64,000 bases of DNA from Trypanosoma brucei gambiense DAL972. Lineage: Eukaryota > Euglenozoa > Kinetoplastea > Trypanosomatida > Trypanosomatidae. Shown here piece by piece: positions 1-11,200 of this stretch (position 1 is the stretch's first letter; each line of letters begins with the position of its first letter). Both the position numbers and the translations under genes were made by a program. Location of the stretch: the NCBI RefSeq assembly GCF_000210295.1, contig NC_026735.1, positions 383,749-447,748 of the forward strand, given 5' to 3'. The notes beneath the pieces are model-generated. The model was not told the DNA's origin. It saw only the letters and a program-made list of their open reading frames with translations, and ran no database searches.

Positions 1-851
1 CAAACGCGCTTCTGAAATTCTTCCATAGTTGTTCCCGATATGACGATGAAGCACTCACCTTGTCCTTCCTCCACACGTCCGGCGACAGCGGAGTCACTCA
101 GATCTTCCACACCAATAACATTATTACCGCTCCCACCATCACCGGTACCATTCTGTGAACCCTTCTCTTTTTGAGTTACAGTAACTTTGTCCACCCTTCG
201 GGATGCGGCTGCGTCAATACGAGTGGGATCGACGTGCTCCGATGGGCCGCAAGCTGACTGCAATTTCTTGCGGAGGCTGCACACTACAGCATCAAGAGTT
301 TCTACGAGTTTTTCATTACTCTTCTTGGCGTTCAACGCTTGAAGAACAATATGAACATTTGAACCTATCAGAGAAGGCAGCTTTTGCTTGCCGTCACTCC
401 CGCTATTGTTAGCCTTATCCGCATTCACCTGAGGATCACTAGCTTGTTTGTTTGTTTCATCTGCCAACTCCCGGAGCCGAGCAAATTCCGCTTTCGCTGA
501 CTCACTCTGGCCGTCCCAAAACAGTGCTACAACAAGAACTCGCATGGACGTCATCGGAACGCCATGTTTGCCGCTGTGATGAAACTCATTCAACACCCTG
601 ATCAGGGCGTTTTGAAAGCATCCATTTCCCTCACTCCCTCCAGATGCGGCGCGTCCGTTGCTGTTGCTGTTGTTGTTGTTGCTGCTGCTTTTACCACAGG
701 CTTCACTGACGTTATAAAGCATTGCGTGCACCACTGGGGGCATGAGATGCTTCTCCGCAACTTCCTTCAACCACTGCCCAACCGTCATGGCTTCAGGCTC
801 CGATAGCACGAGGAAGAGAGCGGCTTCCCTGTCATGTGATCCGTCGGCCAT
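1..851 (-). CDS. Unrecognised protein, 3' end outside the window
   Basis: An open frame starts at an ATG at 851 (peptide begins MADGSHDREAALF) and stays open for 283 codons to the left edge, so the C-terminus is missing. The N-terminal 45 residues look like a folded helical segment. A Ser/Asn-rich low-complexity stretch follows at about residues 54-65 (SSSNNNNSNSN). After it come a hydrophobic segment (MRVLVVALFW) and an Ala/Glu/Lys-rich helical part that could form a coiled coil. I do not recognise a family. Strand, codon use and position after the BEACH gene fit a real member of the same transcription unit. The GC content is clearly above that of the flanking spacer. Confidence 0.7.
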   Translation of the reverse strand, partial: MADGSHDREAALFLVLSEPEAMTVGQWLKEVAEKHLMPPVVHAMLYNVSEACGKSSSNNNNSNSNGRAASGGSEGNGCFQNALIRVLNEFHHSGKHGVPMTSMRVLVVALFWDGQSESAKAEFARLRELADETNKQASDPQVNADKANNSGSDGKQKLPSLIGSNVHIVLQALNAKKSNEKLVETLDAVVCSLRKKLQSACGPSEHVDPTRIDAAASRRVDKVTVTQKEKGSQNGTGDGGSGNNVIGVEDLSDSAVAGRVEEGQGECFIVISGTTMEEFQKRV

Positions 852-2206
852 GGGCAGTGCGAGTCAAATGCACTGGTCTCTTTCCCTTCGCTAGACAGTG
901 TGATGAGAGGAGAGTTATACACACTCTAACTAACAAGAGAAGAAGATAAAACAAAAGGTGGATTTCCTCACTTTACTCTTTTCTTTTTTTATTTATTTCT
1001 TCAGGTTTTATTTCTTGAGGTTCCTCTCCTCCACGTTTCCGCCTCCGGAGGAAACTGCCAGCTTGATAACTGAAGTTGTGAGAGAGTCAGAGGAAGAAAT
1101 GGAGTACAAATGTGCGACAGCGAGTTACATAAAACGGTAGCAGGGAATGTGTCACCAAACGATGAGTTACATAAGGAAATAAAGAGGGTGTGAGTGAAAG
1201 TCGTAGACTGGAAGAAAAATAAAATAAAATAAAAATACGCCACTGCGCGGCCACTTGATGATGAGGGACCACCTCCACTAGCGGTTTCATAACATCGAAC
1301 CCAAATGGGAAAGAAGAGAATAGGCAAATGCGAAGGGAGGATGCTGCTAATATCAACAGAAAGGAGGAGGAGAAAGAGGGAATGGGATAAAGGTTTGTAT
1401 AGTGAAGGAAAGTGGTTGCGTAAGGTCGCACAATATAATATACGGATGTATATTTAGATGTATACATCTGTGTCTGGCATTCAGTTGAGTACACACACCC
1501 AAACGAAAACAAAAAACGGTGTGTGCGACAGCATGTTCCCCATTCCCTTCTCTCTCTTTTTTTCCTTGTCGAATGGGTAGAAGTGAAAAGTTTCAGGAAA
1601 AGAAAAAAAGAAGATGGGCAAATGCTTACAACGGGAAGCAGTTTTTTTTTCTTTTGTATCGTGTTTATTTCCACTTCTCAACTGCCTGTTTAACCCATTC
1701 ACGAGCGAAGGGGGAGGGGGTGGAAAATTGGAAAATAATTGAACAAACGACACATTTTGATAACACCATTTCCCTTGAGTGGTTCATCACAGCCAACAGC
1801 TGTACACATATCCCGTGCCCACATGCATGTCTCAAAGGGTAATACGATGCAAAAGCGAGAAAAATAGCAACGCCACAGAAAATAAAAAAGGAGGAAAACC
1901 CCTAATTGGAAGGGAAATAGATGGAACCAATGAAACAACAAACAAATAACGAAATTCCCCTTCCACTCTCCTTATTTTCACTGAAGAGGTGCTAATACAG
2001 TTGCCCACGTTATTCTTCATTTTCGCTGCAATCATCCCAGCATGTACTCCTCGCTAATGTGTGCTCGAAACTCAGTTTTTTTCAACGAACAAACAAACAA
2101 CAACAAACACAAGCACAAGCAAACAAACAATTCCCACCCACTTGATCCCCAGGGGGCCGCCCTATCCTATCCTATCCTATCTGTTCTTGCATCCACGCTT
2201 TTCCTA
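852..2206. other. Spacer between the BEACH gene and the left-edge gene
   Basis: There is no convincing gene here. On the minus strand this is the 3' UTR of the BEACH gene followed by the 5' UTR of the left-edge gene. It has homopolymer and purine/pyrimidine tracts and a short (CCTAT)n tandem repeat at about 2158-2180, about 30 bp beyond the BEACH stop. The longest frame (about 195 codons, minus strand, 1087-1674) is made of low-complexity Phe/Ser/Leu and is judged non-coding. Confidence 0.6.
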
Positions 2207-5200
2207 CTAAGCTTTTCCCCCATATGGTGTAGCAAAACTCAGCGCCTTCACCTTGCCGCTTCCGTAACCAATTAAAAACGCCGGCTCACCCCATTGCTGC
2301 TGCTGCATTGCCGTTACAGACCCAAGATTGGCTTGACAACTACCATCAACAATAACCGCATGGTGCGTCACACTAACGATGTTACCGTGTGTGACCCCAT
2401 CAGGCGGCAGACGGACTGCCCGCCACAGCGAAATACTGCCATCCTCATGCCCAGTTAGCAAAAGCTGCGTGCCGTATGCCCACTCCAATGTATTGTACGG
2501 AGTCACAGCAGTTATAGCCGCGGTGCATGATCCATCAAAACTGTGCACTGCTCCATGCAACTTTCCATTGCCCTGCATTGGTGTTTTAGTACCCTCCGTC
2601 GCAGAGAGAGAACCAACTCCGTAGCGATCACCGTTAGAATCGAATATTAACAAATGACGTCGTGTAACCACAATAGTGTTTGAAGTCAGAGGGTCGATTA
2701 CGGAAGCTACCACACGTGAGTCATCTTCATCAACAAAAAGGTGACCAAGGGCGTGCACCACGTTAAGGCGGTGTAACATTACGACCCGTTCCTGCTGGAC
2801 ACACCAAACAATAGGGGCGTCATTTCCACTAACTGTGAAGCTAACCATTCGGCCGTACTTCGTGTCAATAGTGAGTCCTGCAATGGCGTGCATGTGATGA
2901 CACAGCGTTGAGCTCAATGTCAACACTCCACTGTCCATGCTAGGCCTGAGACAATATATTGTGCCAGTTGTGGAACCAACAGCCACCAAAGTCTCCCGAC
3001 AACATACGCAGGTACAGCTTATATTCGCGGACGGCTCCAGTAGAGTTGAGTATCGCATTGTTGAAAGAAGATCTCCACCTTTCAGGTCAATGTATATCAT
3101 AGTATCTGCACCTAAGTCGAAGCAAATTAGATAATCTTCGTCATCCACAGGTATGAGGTACCTATAGCAACAAGCTATTTCTCCGCTACGCGTGGTGGCG
3201 AAACCAACGACAGGCTCCCGCTGAGTGTTGCAGAATGCCACAGCAGCGACTGGGAGTGTCATTAGGCTTCCTGGAGTGAGGTCCTTCAGGGTGAACCTTG
3301 ACTGGCGCCCAGCAGCAACAAACTCCATCATCAAGTGTACTTTCGGGCTAGGGTCTCGAGCACCATGCAACTTTGAAGTTACTGTTCGCAAGGCAAAACT
3401 GCTGGTGGATGCAATAGAGTTGTTGCAAGCAAAAGAGGAGTTACTACCAGCAGTGTTCGTGCTGTTCTTGTAGCGATGGTCACCCTTCTTTGCGGTGCTG
3501 GAGGTACTCACGACTGTGAAAATGCCACTACTCAAGCTCGCAGTGGGATTACTTTCACTTAACCCGCTGACGAGCAGGTGCAAGTCGCTTTGTGGGGGAT
3601 GGTGCTCCTGGAACAACTGCATGGGCGTTTGTCCGAAGTTGTCAACCTCCGCAACAATTACGTCGATGTCACGTGAGTTTTGGCTTTCTTTCAGCGCCTT
3701 CACAACCTCTTCACCGTACGTCATGCGCTGAAAGACGTTATGGCAGTCCACCGCCAGCTTTCCTCGCCGACAAACACCGAAAACAAGATCGATCCAATGG
3801 TGGATTGAGTGCGCAACGCGGTCGCTCTCCAGTATGTACCGCATCACCGCAGTGAAAACTTGTGCAGAGTCCTTTGCCCACGGCGGAAGCTTCACATCAT
3901 CCACGGCAGTCCCGTCGGACTTTGTACCAAAGTTACAACGATTCATATTCACGAGGAACGAGCCGTCCAAAAAGAACTCAGGAGTTAGCTCCTTACAATC
4001 CGCCGGCCCATTAACACACGATTGGAATGAACCATCGATCGTGTCAAATAGGCGAGAAGCAACATCGAAATCCCCTCCCTGAAAGATACGAGCAAATGTT
4101 GTAAAGGGCTCCATGCGAATGAGATAATAAAGTACCCCACCGCTGGTGGAGTAATGCGTACCGTGGTGAAAGGGCTGCGTTAGTTCCATTGCGGCAACAC
4201 CGCCATCGCCAAGTTGTTGTGCTACCTCCGTCATTTGTTGGTATAAATCCTCTACACTTCTGCGCCGCTCCTTCGTTTGTGCCCCCATTGGTCGGGACAA
4301 GTCACGATACGTCGAATCCGAGCCGAGATCAAGTGTAGAGGATCTGTAGTCCGCAATAACCCAAGGGAAGATGGGGTATTGGTTGTAGTCGAGAATTGTA
4401 CGGCCTGCGGCGCGGTTGAGGAAAAATAGGTACTCGAACGTAGAAACAGACCTCCCACCCCAACCTGCCAGCATGTTGCGCATATTTGAGATACGTTTGC
4501 CATGGTCGTGAATGGTACACCGTTGTGTGCCGATGACTTCCTGTAGCACCTCAAGAAACTCGTCGCGGGCACGAGTGTTCATCGACTGTCGTGGATCCAC
4601 GAGCGAAAGCATGAGCCCGTCACTGTACATAACGTCGAGAAAAATGGCAGTGTCCTGGTGCATGTAGAGTCCTACTCGTATGCTTCGAATGTTTCTAACT
4701 GGGTAACACCAGTAGAGACTTTTGCACGGATGTCCTGTTGCTTGCCTAACGGATTGAGCCACTTTCGTGCCATCTTCGTGCTCTTCGTGTTCTCGCCGCC
4801 GCCGTCCCTTAGTTCCCCCATCTGTGAGGAACCGTTGCAGTTTGTTCGTCATAGATACTGCAAAACCTCGTGTGGTATTGTGAGACCGCTGCTTTTGACC
4901 CTTCTGCACACCTCCTTCGCCCCCACGTGAGGAGGCGTTCACTTCATCAGTTTCCTCATCGCAGTCTCCGCCAAGGTTATTGCCGCCGTTGCCCTCATAG
5001 TCGTACAGGAACACATCGCCCTTTTCAGTAATGCGCGAGAAGCAAAAAACCTTCACTGCCACATTTGTCACTAGAATGAGACACGGCGCCACATGTATGC
5101 CGTTGACACGGAACCCATTACTGATGTAACGCAACACCTCATTCGGTTCTAGGAGATTCTGCAGAAGAACCGCAGCGGAGGACGTTACCTTGCATCGTGG

Positions 5201-8200
5201 ATCAATGAAAGGAACTGAACCGCAATCCACATACGGGCGACACCGAACCGCGACAGGTGGGATAAGGGCAGAAATGTGACAGACCTGCGGCTCGCAGCTG
5301 CTGGTGTTGAGTATAGTGATGTGATCCTCGGCAGAGACACCCTTCATATCATCTGATTCGGCATTCGCAAAAAATGTACTCGCAGTCAATATTGTGGACC
5401 GCTTGTGCCTAGAATCGATACGAAAAGCTTCACTCAAATGAGAGTCACCACGACTAAGTGAACTACGCGGCACTGCTAGCCAGTGTAGCTGTGCAGGTTG
5501 TAAGCGTGCAATGGAACCGACTCGTGAAGAGAACCGCCCATTATATGCCTGCACCAATACTGCGACACTATACCCATTCGACAATTTCGCGGTAGAATTG
5601 TAGCTCTCGTTGAACAAGCGCATCTGGTTAACATAAAATGACCGTTTCTTCAAAAAATGATTCACTGCTAACTCCACTTTCATTTTAAGCCGCCCCGACA
5701 TAACCGCCTTCAGTTTGGAAGTATTACTACTAATGTAAACGTCGAACGCCACGATAGCATTCGTCTCATCTTGCGAAAGTAATGCAGACACAAAGCCTTC
5801 GTAGATCGAGACTCGTGAAGCAAGTGAGTTCACGGTGACAGCTTTCTTTAGGTCCTTGCTTCCTTGGTAAACGAGTGCGATGCGCCGAAGGCACAATGTG
5901 ATGACCTCTTTGCGCTTTCTGCTGTCCGGGTTCATTGTGTCCTTGGATGATGGATCGTCGTAAACGCGCATCAAACTTCCGATCAAGCACGCCATCAACG
6001 GTTTCATAGGCCACGGTGAGTCTAGTACATGGGTAAGCATAGTGTGTATCAGCCCCATCTCCTCTAGACTCATTTCACTTACCGGCTTTCGATTAATGGC
6101 CGCGACACAAATCTTAACTATCTGCAGGCGAATTTCCAGCAAGTCTGAAAGATTCCAAGACACCCTCGCATACAGCAGGAGACGCACAAAGTATGGGGCA
6201 ATGGTTGAGAGCTCAACTACATGAAAGGAGAGAAGATCCACCAGAAGATCATTGAAGGCACAGACATTGAAAGCGAATATATTCGAAATGATGCCCGCGT
6301 ACGCTATGCCTCCATTCATTTCATTTTCCACGGGAACGCTGGCCGCGCACTCGTCGACCCTCTGCCCATTGTCAGCAAGCGACTCAGTTGATCTTGACAA
6401 TGGTAACGATGACTTCATCCGCCCACCCGTTTCGGGGGGCAGCTGTAGTGCAGATTGCGTCTTGGGGCTTTTGCGTGTGGCGACCAGCTCCAGCACCTGA
6501 TGCATGAAAAAATTGATGAGCACTGATGCCCCTTCTTCCTCGTTTGCCATGGTACCGGTGATTAGTATCAGCTGGAAAAGTAGATAACCGCAAGCACCAT
6601 AAGAATAAGGATTAGCCGGCGCTGTCCTCGCGGGCATCGCTTGCAGCGACGATGCAACGATGTTGCTCAAAATGTCTACGGCAGGTTCCAGCAGAGAAGC
6701 AAGGGAATGCGATTGAAGGACATCCGGCCTCACAACAGATCCTATCGTCTCCGCCAATAGCAAATCCTCATTCCCTTCTTCCTCTTCCAGTTCACACCCA
6801 TCCCTCTCCTCGAAGCCAGCAAAACCCCTTGCAAACGGAGAAAAGCGTGTTTTTCTGATATCCAGCGACCGCACACTCTCAAAAGGATCGCTAATAAGCG
6901 TAGGCAGAGCGGCGTCACTTCTTTCAAGTGTTGATACTACGGTTCCGGACTGAGGCACATCATCGTGAGTATGAGTAGACTCAGATAACTCAGGAAGGTT
7001 TGTCAAAGGCAACGAAGGTGACATGTGGCACGGTAGAGCCACGTTCTCGACCTCACCGATACCGCTGAGCACATTCTCCTGGGGTGTTGGGGGCACTTTC
7101 CTTATTCCGCTTTCCATGGAAGAAGATGACCTGCAGCACTTGCCATTCTGCGTTTGGCAATCGTCTCCCTCGACAGATTCCTCGTATGCATCATCTTCAT
7201 AAGCGTTGTCTTCGCTATCAGCGTACAGTGGTGTTTTCAAATCAAGAATGCCAAAAATACTGTCTGCAGCAGAACCCTTCTTTCCATCGGTATCCACTTC
7301 CTGTTTTTGTAATGCCGAAGTTTCCACGGCCCCCCTTAACCTCATTATCTCCCGGCAGCCGAAGTCGTGCATGGCGGATGCGAGCTCCCCACTTTTTGCC
7401 ATTACATCCTCCTTCCGCAGAAACGATCCGAAAAATGCAAGCGTCGCCACCTGAAACGGAGATCGCGTCATGAGAGCAAAAGCATTTGGTTGCATAGATA
7501 TCTGCAACAATGTTTTCAGTATAAATAGTGTTCCACACATTTCCTCCTTTTGGGCTCTTCCTCTTGCTCCTCCTCCGTCGATCAGAAGGAAAGGGATGTC
7601 ATTTCTGAGCAGTCGTGCGTACCGTGAACGCTGCACGCGGCGCCAAATGTAAGTGGCGATGCCAACAACAATGAACGATGGTCGATGCCACAAACTCCTT
7701 GTCACTACCGGCAAAGAGGAATCCTTTGCCTGCGCCCAATGCTCGCTTGCACTTCCCGCAGCTTCTGGAAGATGTGTGTTACTCGAATCCCTTGAAAGCG
7801 TGGGGTTCCACCAGAGCGACGAGCAAGCGTCAGGGACAGCACCTGTTGGGCGATGCGATAGTCGTTTCACATAAATGCCCAACATCAACCGCGAGCACAC
7901 CACGGCAAGGTGAAGGTACTTAAACAGTCGAAAGGAGCGAAGGAGGCGACGGCCCCCCACCTGTGATATAGGCCCCGGACGAAAGAGAAGGGGTCGTGTC
8001 AACGACGCACTCAAATGAAGCATTAGCAACCTGAAGAAAATTGGAGTTACGACCGTGTCAGAATCGTGTAATGACGAACCCAGGGCGCTATCCAGCTGCA
8101 AATGCAGGGACTTGCTTGAGTGGAGTAAGTCCAAGAATCCATCGGCTCCCACGCTATGACCAAGAAGTAAAAGTAAAAGGTCCTCGCTGAAACTGTGTGG

Positions 8201-11200
8201 CTCCAGGGCGGTGGCTACGGTGGCTGGGTGTTGCATTACTTCCGCACGGAGCTCCTCGTTGAGCCGCAGCGCCCCAAGGAAGAGGTGTGTAGCGTACACA
8301 ACGCAGGTAGTTTCTGCAAAGCGCGATACACATACGACGAACCAGTTGAGGTCCACGAGACGCGAAAAGACGGAAAGGAATGCGTCACTCACGCGACTAC
8401 ACTCAATGAGGCACCTCAGAATTGCTAGAGAGACGTTGTAGGCTGTTTTATGTGACGCTTGAATTTGTGTAAAGCGAGCTCGCGGAAGTTTCAACCGCTG
8501 CTTTTGTTTGCTCTGCGCATCCACCTCTGCAGGTGTAAGGACGGCTGCTGCTGTCATGAATGAACTCACCAGGTTGGTTTCAAAGCCACACGCGATGATG
8601 ATGTGCTTTAAATTAGAAATCACACGATTCAGGACGGTGAAGGGGAGCGACAGCCGGCTGTAAGACAAACTGTTGAGTATACCATCCACAAAGCGAAATG
8701 GGCGTATGTACTGCACGTTGTGATCAGCAAAACGGCAAGAGAAGACGTCAAACATTTTCCCCACGCGCTCTGTTACGTGCATAGCGCTTTCGAGTGGCAT
8801 CGCAGCGAGCAGCTCCATGTCTCCCAGTAAATGGTCAAAGACAAGACGATTTATAATAAAGGGATGAAATTCGTTGCCTGCCCGCACTTCCGCGGTAGCA
8901 AGATGCACCAGACTATCACAGACTGCTGGTGTGATTAGATGAGCTGAGCGACGAAGATAATAATGCAGCATCGCGTAAGTGCGGAAGTCAGTTGCACTAG
9001 CATTTGCCGTGCAGCGCAAGGTTGTGCACAGGAGTGATGTATTTCGTTCAAGCTCAGCCGAGTCCTTTGATTTCCCTATCCAACGCAGTAAGTGCATAAG
9101 TCCACCTCGGTTACTGAAGAAACTCTTGTAATCGATCCAACAACGCGGTGGCTGAACGCATCCTCCAATTGCTTTAGCAGTGATCATAGAACAACCCTCC
9201 GCGCTACGGAACAATGTGTTCAAGAGCACTTGGCCGTCATCTACTTCGCATGGGCTGAAGTGCGCAACGCAATCCCCAACAGGGGAGACACTTCGTGACC
9301 CTGAAATCTCCCTTGGCACTTCACAGGGAAGGAGTTTACACACGCCTGCTTCATGACTCCTGCCAGCCAAGTGAGCTTCCACTTGGGGGGTTATAAGTTC
9401 TTCCTCCCACAAACTTATGTTTCCAATAGAATAGAGGGCGTTGGGCACTACCGTGTTGACGAGGCCAATGTGAATCAAAGCCTGCGACCCTGAGTGGAAG
9501 TAAGGCAGCGAACACGTACCGATCTTCACAGCGTTGAAGTACACACTGACAGTGTGAGCAACACTCATCACGATATGAAAATGTACCCACTCTCTGGGGG
9601 CAAGTCCCTTCAGCATTCCGGGTTCGCTCAACTGCACCGTTTTACCAGCGTACTCAATATGCACGCTCTCGCCCCCCAATAGAAATACGCATGTTGGTGA
9701 GCGCAGCGTCCCGTCAATTCCCACGAATTGAAAAATATTTACCCGAGGGTATATTTCTTCAAAGCGAAAACATGAAGCCATGGAGAACCCCTTCTTTGGC
9801 CACTCCCCCACAGTAATGACCACACCACCAGACCAACTGAACCGCATTTCACTACGCTCCGAAGCATTTGACAAAATAGGCGTCCAAAACGCCTTCAAAT
9901 CTTCCGCATCACCGGAAGAAACTAGTGGCAACCGCTGCTCCGCTGAGGTGGCATCAAGCTCAAGGTATGGCACTAGTGACGCGTGCCCCATCTCTATTGC
10001 CCAGTCCAACAAAGCATCGCAGCGCACAACTGCGGTGGCCCGTAACACGTCCCGCACAGCGCGGAGTACATCATTTTCCAACTCCGAGGCATGCACATGC
10101 ATATGGCGTAGCAGAGGTGGGAGCAACTCCATGAACACGGGTTTCCTTAGGCAGCAGTTCGGGTGAGGTAGTGACAACTGGCCGTAAGTATTTAACTTAG
10201 ATGAGGCATTTCCAGCACTGTCATAGGTCGACATTGCCGCATCGAGAACTGCCTGCACGATGAATACGATGTGCTCCACGCTCTTAATGGAAGCAAGACT
10301 GCTGGAGAATACTTGTGCCAGGTTTGTATTTGAAAGGTGAGCGCCGAGACCGTAGACGGGCTCAGCTACTGATAGGAAGCAGAACAGTTGGCGAATGAGT
10401 TGCTTGAACTGTTTCAATTGATTGGATATCTTCAGCACGCGCTCCATCACTACTATCACGGCATCAACACAATTGAATTTAAATAGCCACACCTGCCGTT
10501 CGTATTTGGCAGCAGCGGCAAGCCCGTCTGAGGTCAGCTGACTGGAAAGGAATGAAAGTAGGTCCAACAGTAGGGCGGGTGACGCCCCGCGAATAAGCTC
10601 CTCGAGAACTACATAAACCTCACTATGTGAAAGGCTACAAGAGAGGGATGCTGATCCTAATCTGGTCAACAGCTCACCCTTGGCTGACACAAGGTTGAGC
10701 AACATTTCCAATTCCCTCGCAGAAAGGAAGCGTGGATTCCTCTGTAGGAGAAGCGCCAACACGCCACGTAAGTGGACAACAATATCATCGCTCTCTTCCA
10801 GTTGCTGGTTCCCAGAAAGACTGACCAGTTCATCTTTTCCGGAGCTGCTCGCACTCACACCACCATCATCCGCACCACTTCTATGTTCCCTCACTAATGT
10901 CTGCTGAATAATTGATGTCTCACCGTCGTCCAAGATGTTTCGCAGAAGTTCCGGAAGAACCTCCTGCGAGCGTTTGATATTTGCTTCGTCGACGTTGAGT
11001 GCCAGAACGGTGTACCACAGAGCGGTAGCTTGGGACATTAAGCGCCGTGACAACTCCCTTTCCTCGTTGGATTCCATGGTGTCAAGATGTTTTAATAATA
11101 AGGGCGGGAGCTCTATGATGTCCGCGACGTCACAAGGACGCGGTTGCACGCGAAGTTTACCGTACAAGTGCAACAGTGCCGCGGTGACACGGTGTAACAA

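Noticed and set aside
1087..1674. 195-codon minus-strand frame
   Set aside because: The sequence is low-complexity Phe/Ser/Leu from pyrimidine-rich UTR. It has no recognisable fold and overlaps other similar frames.
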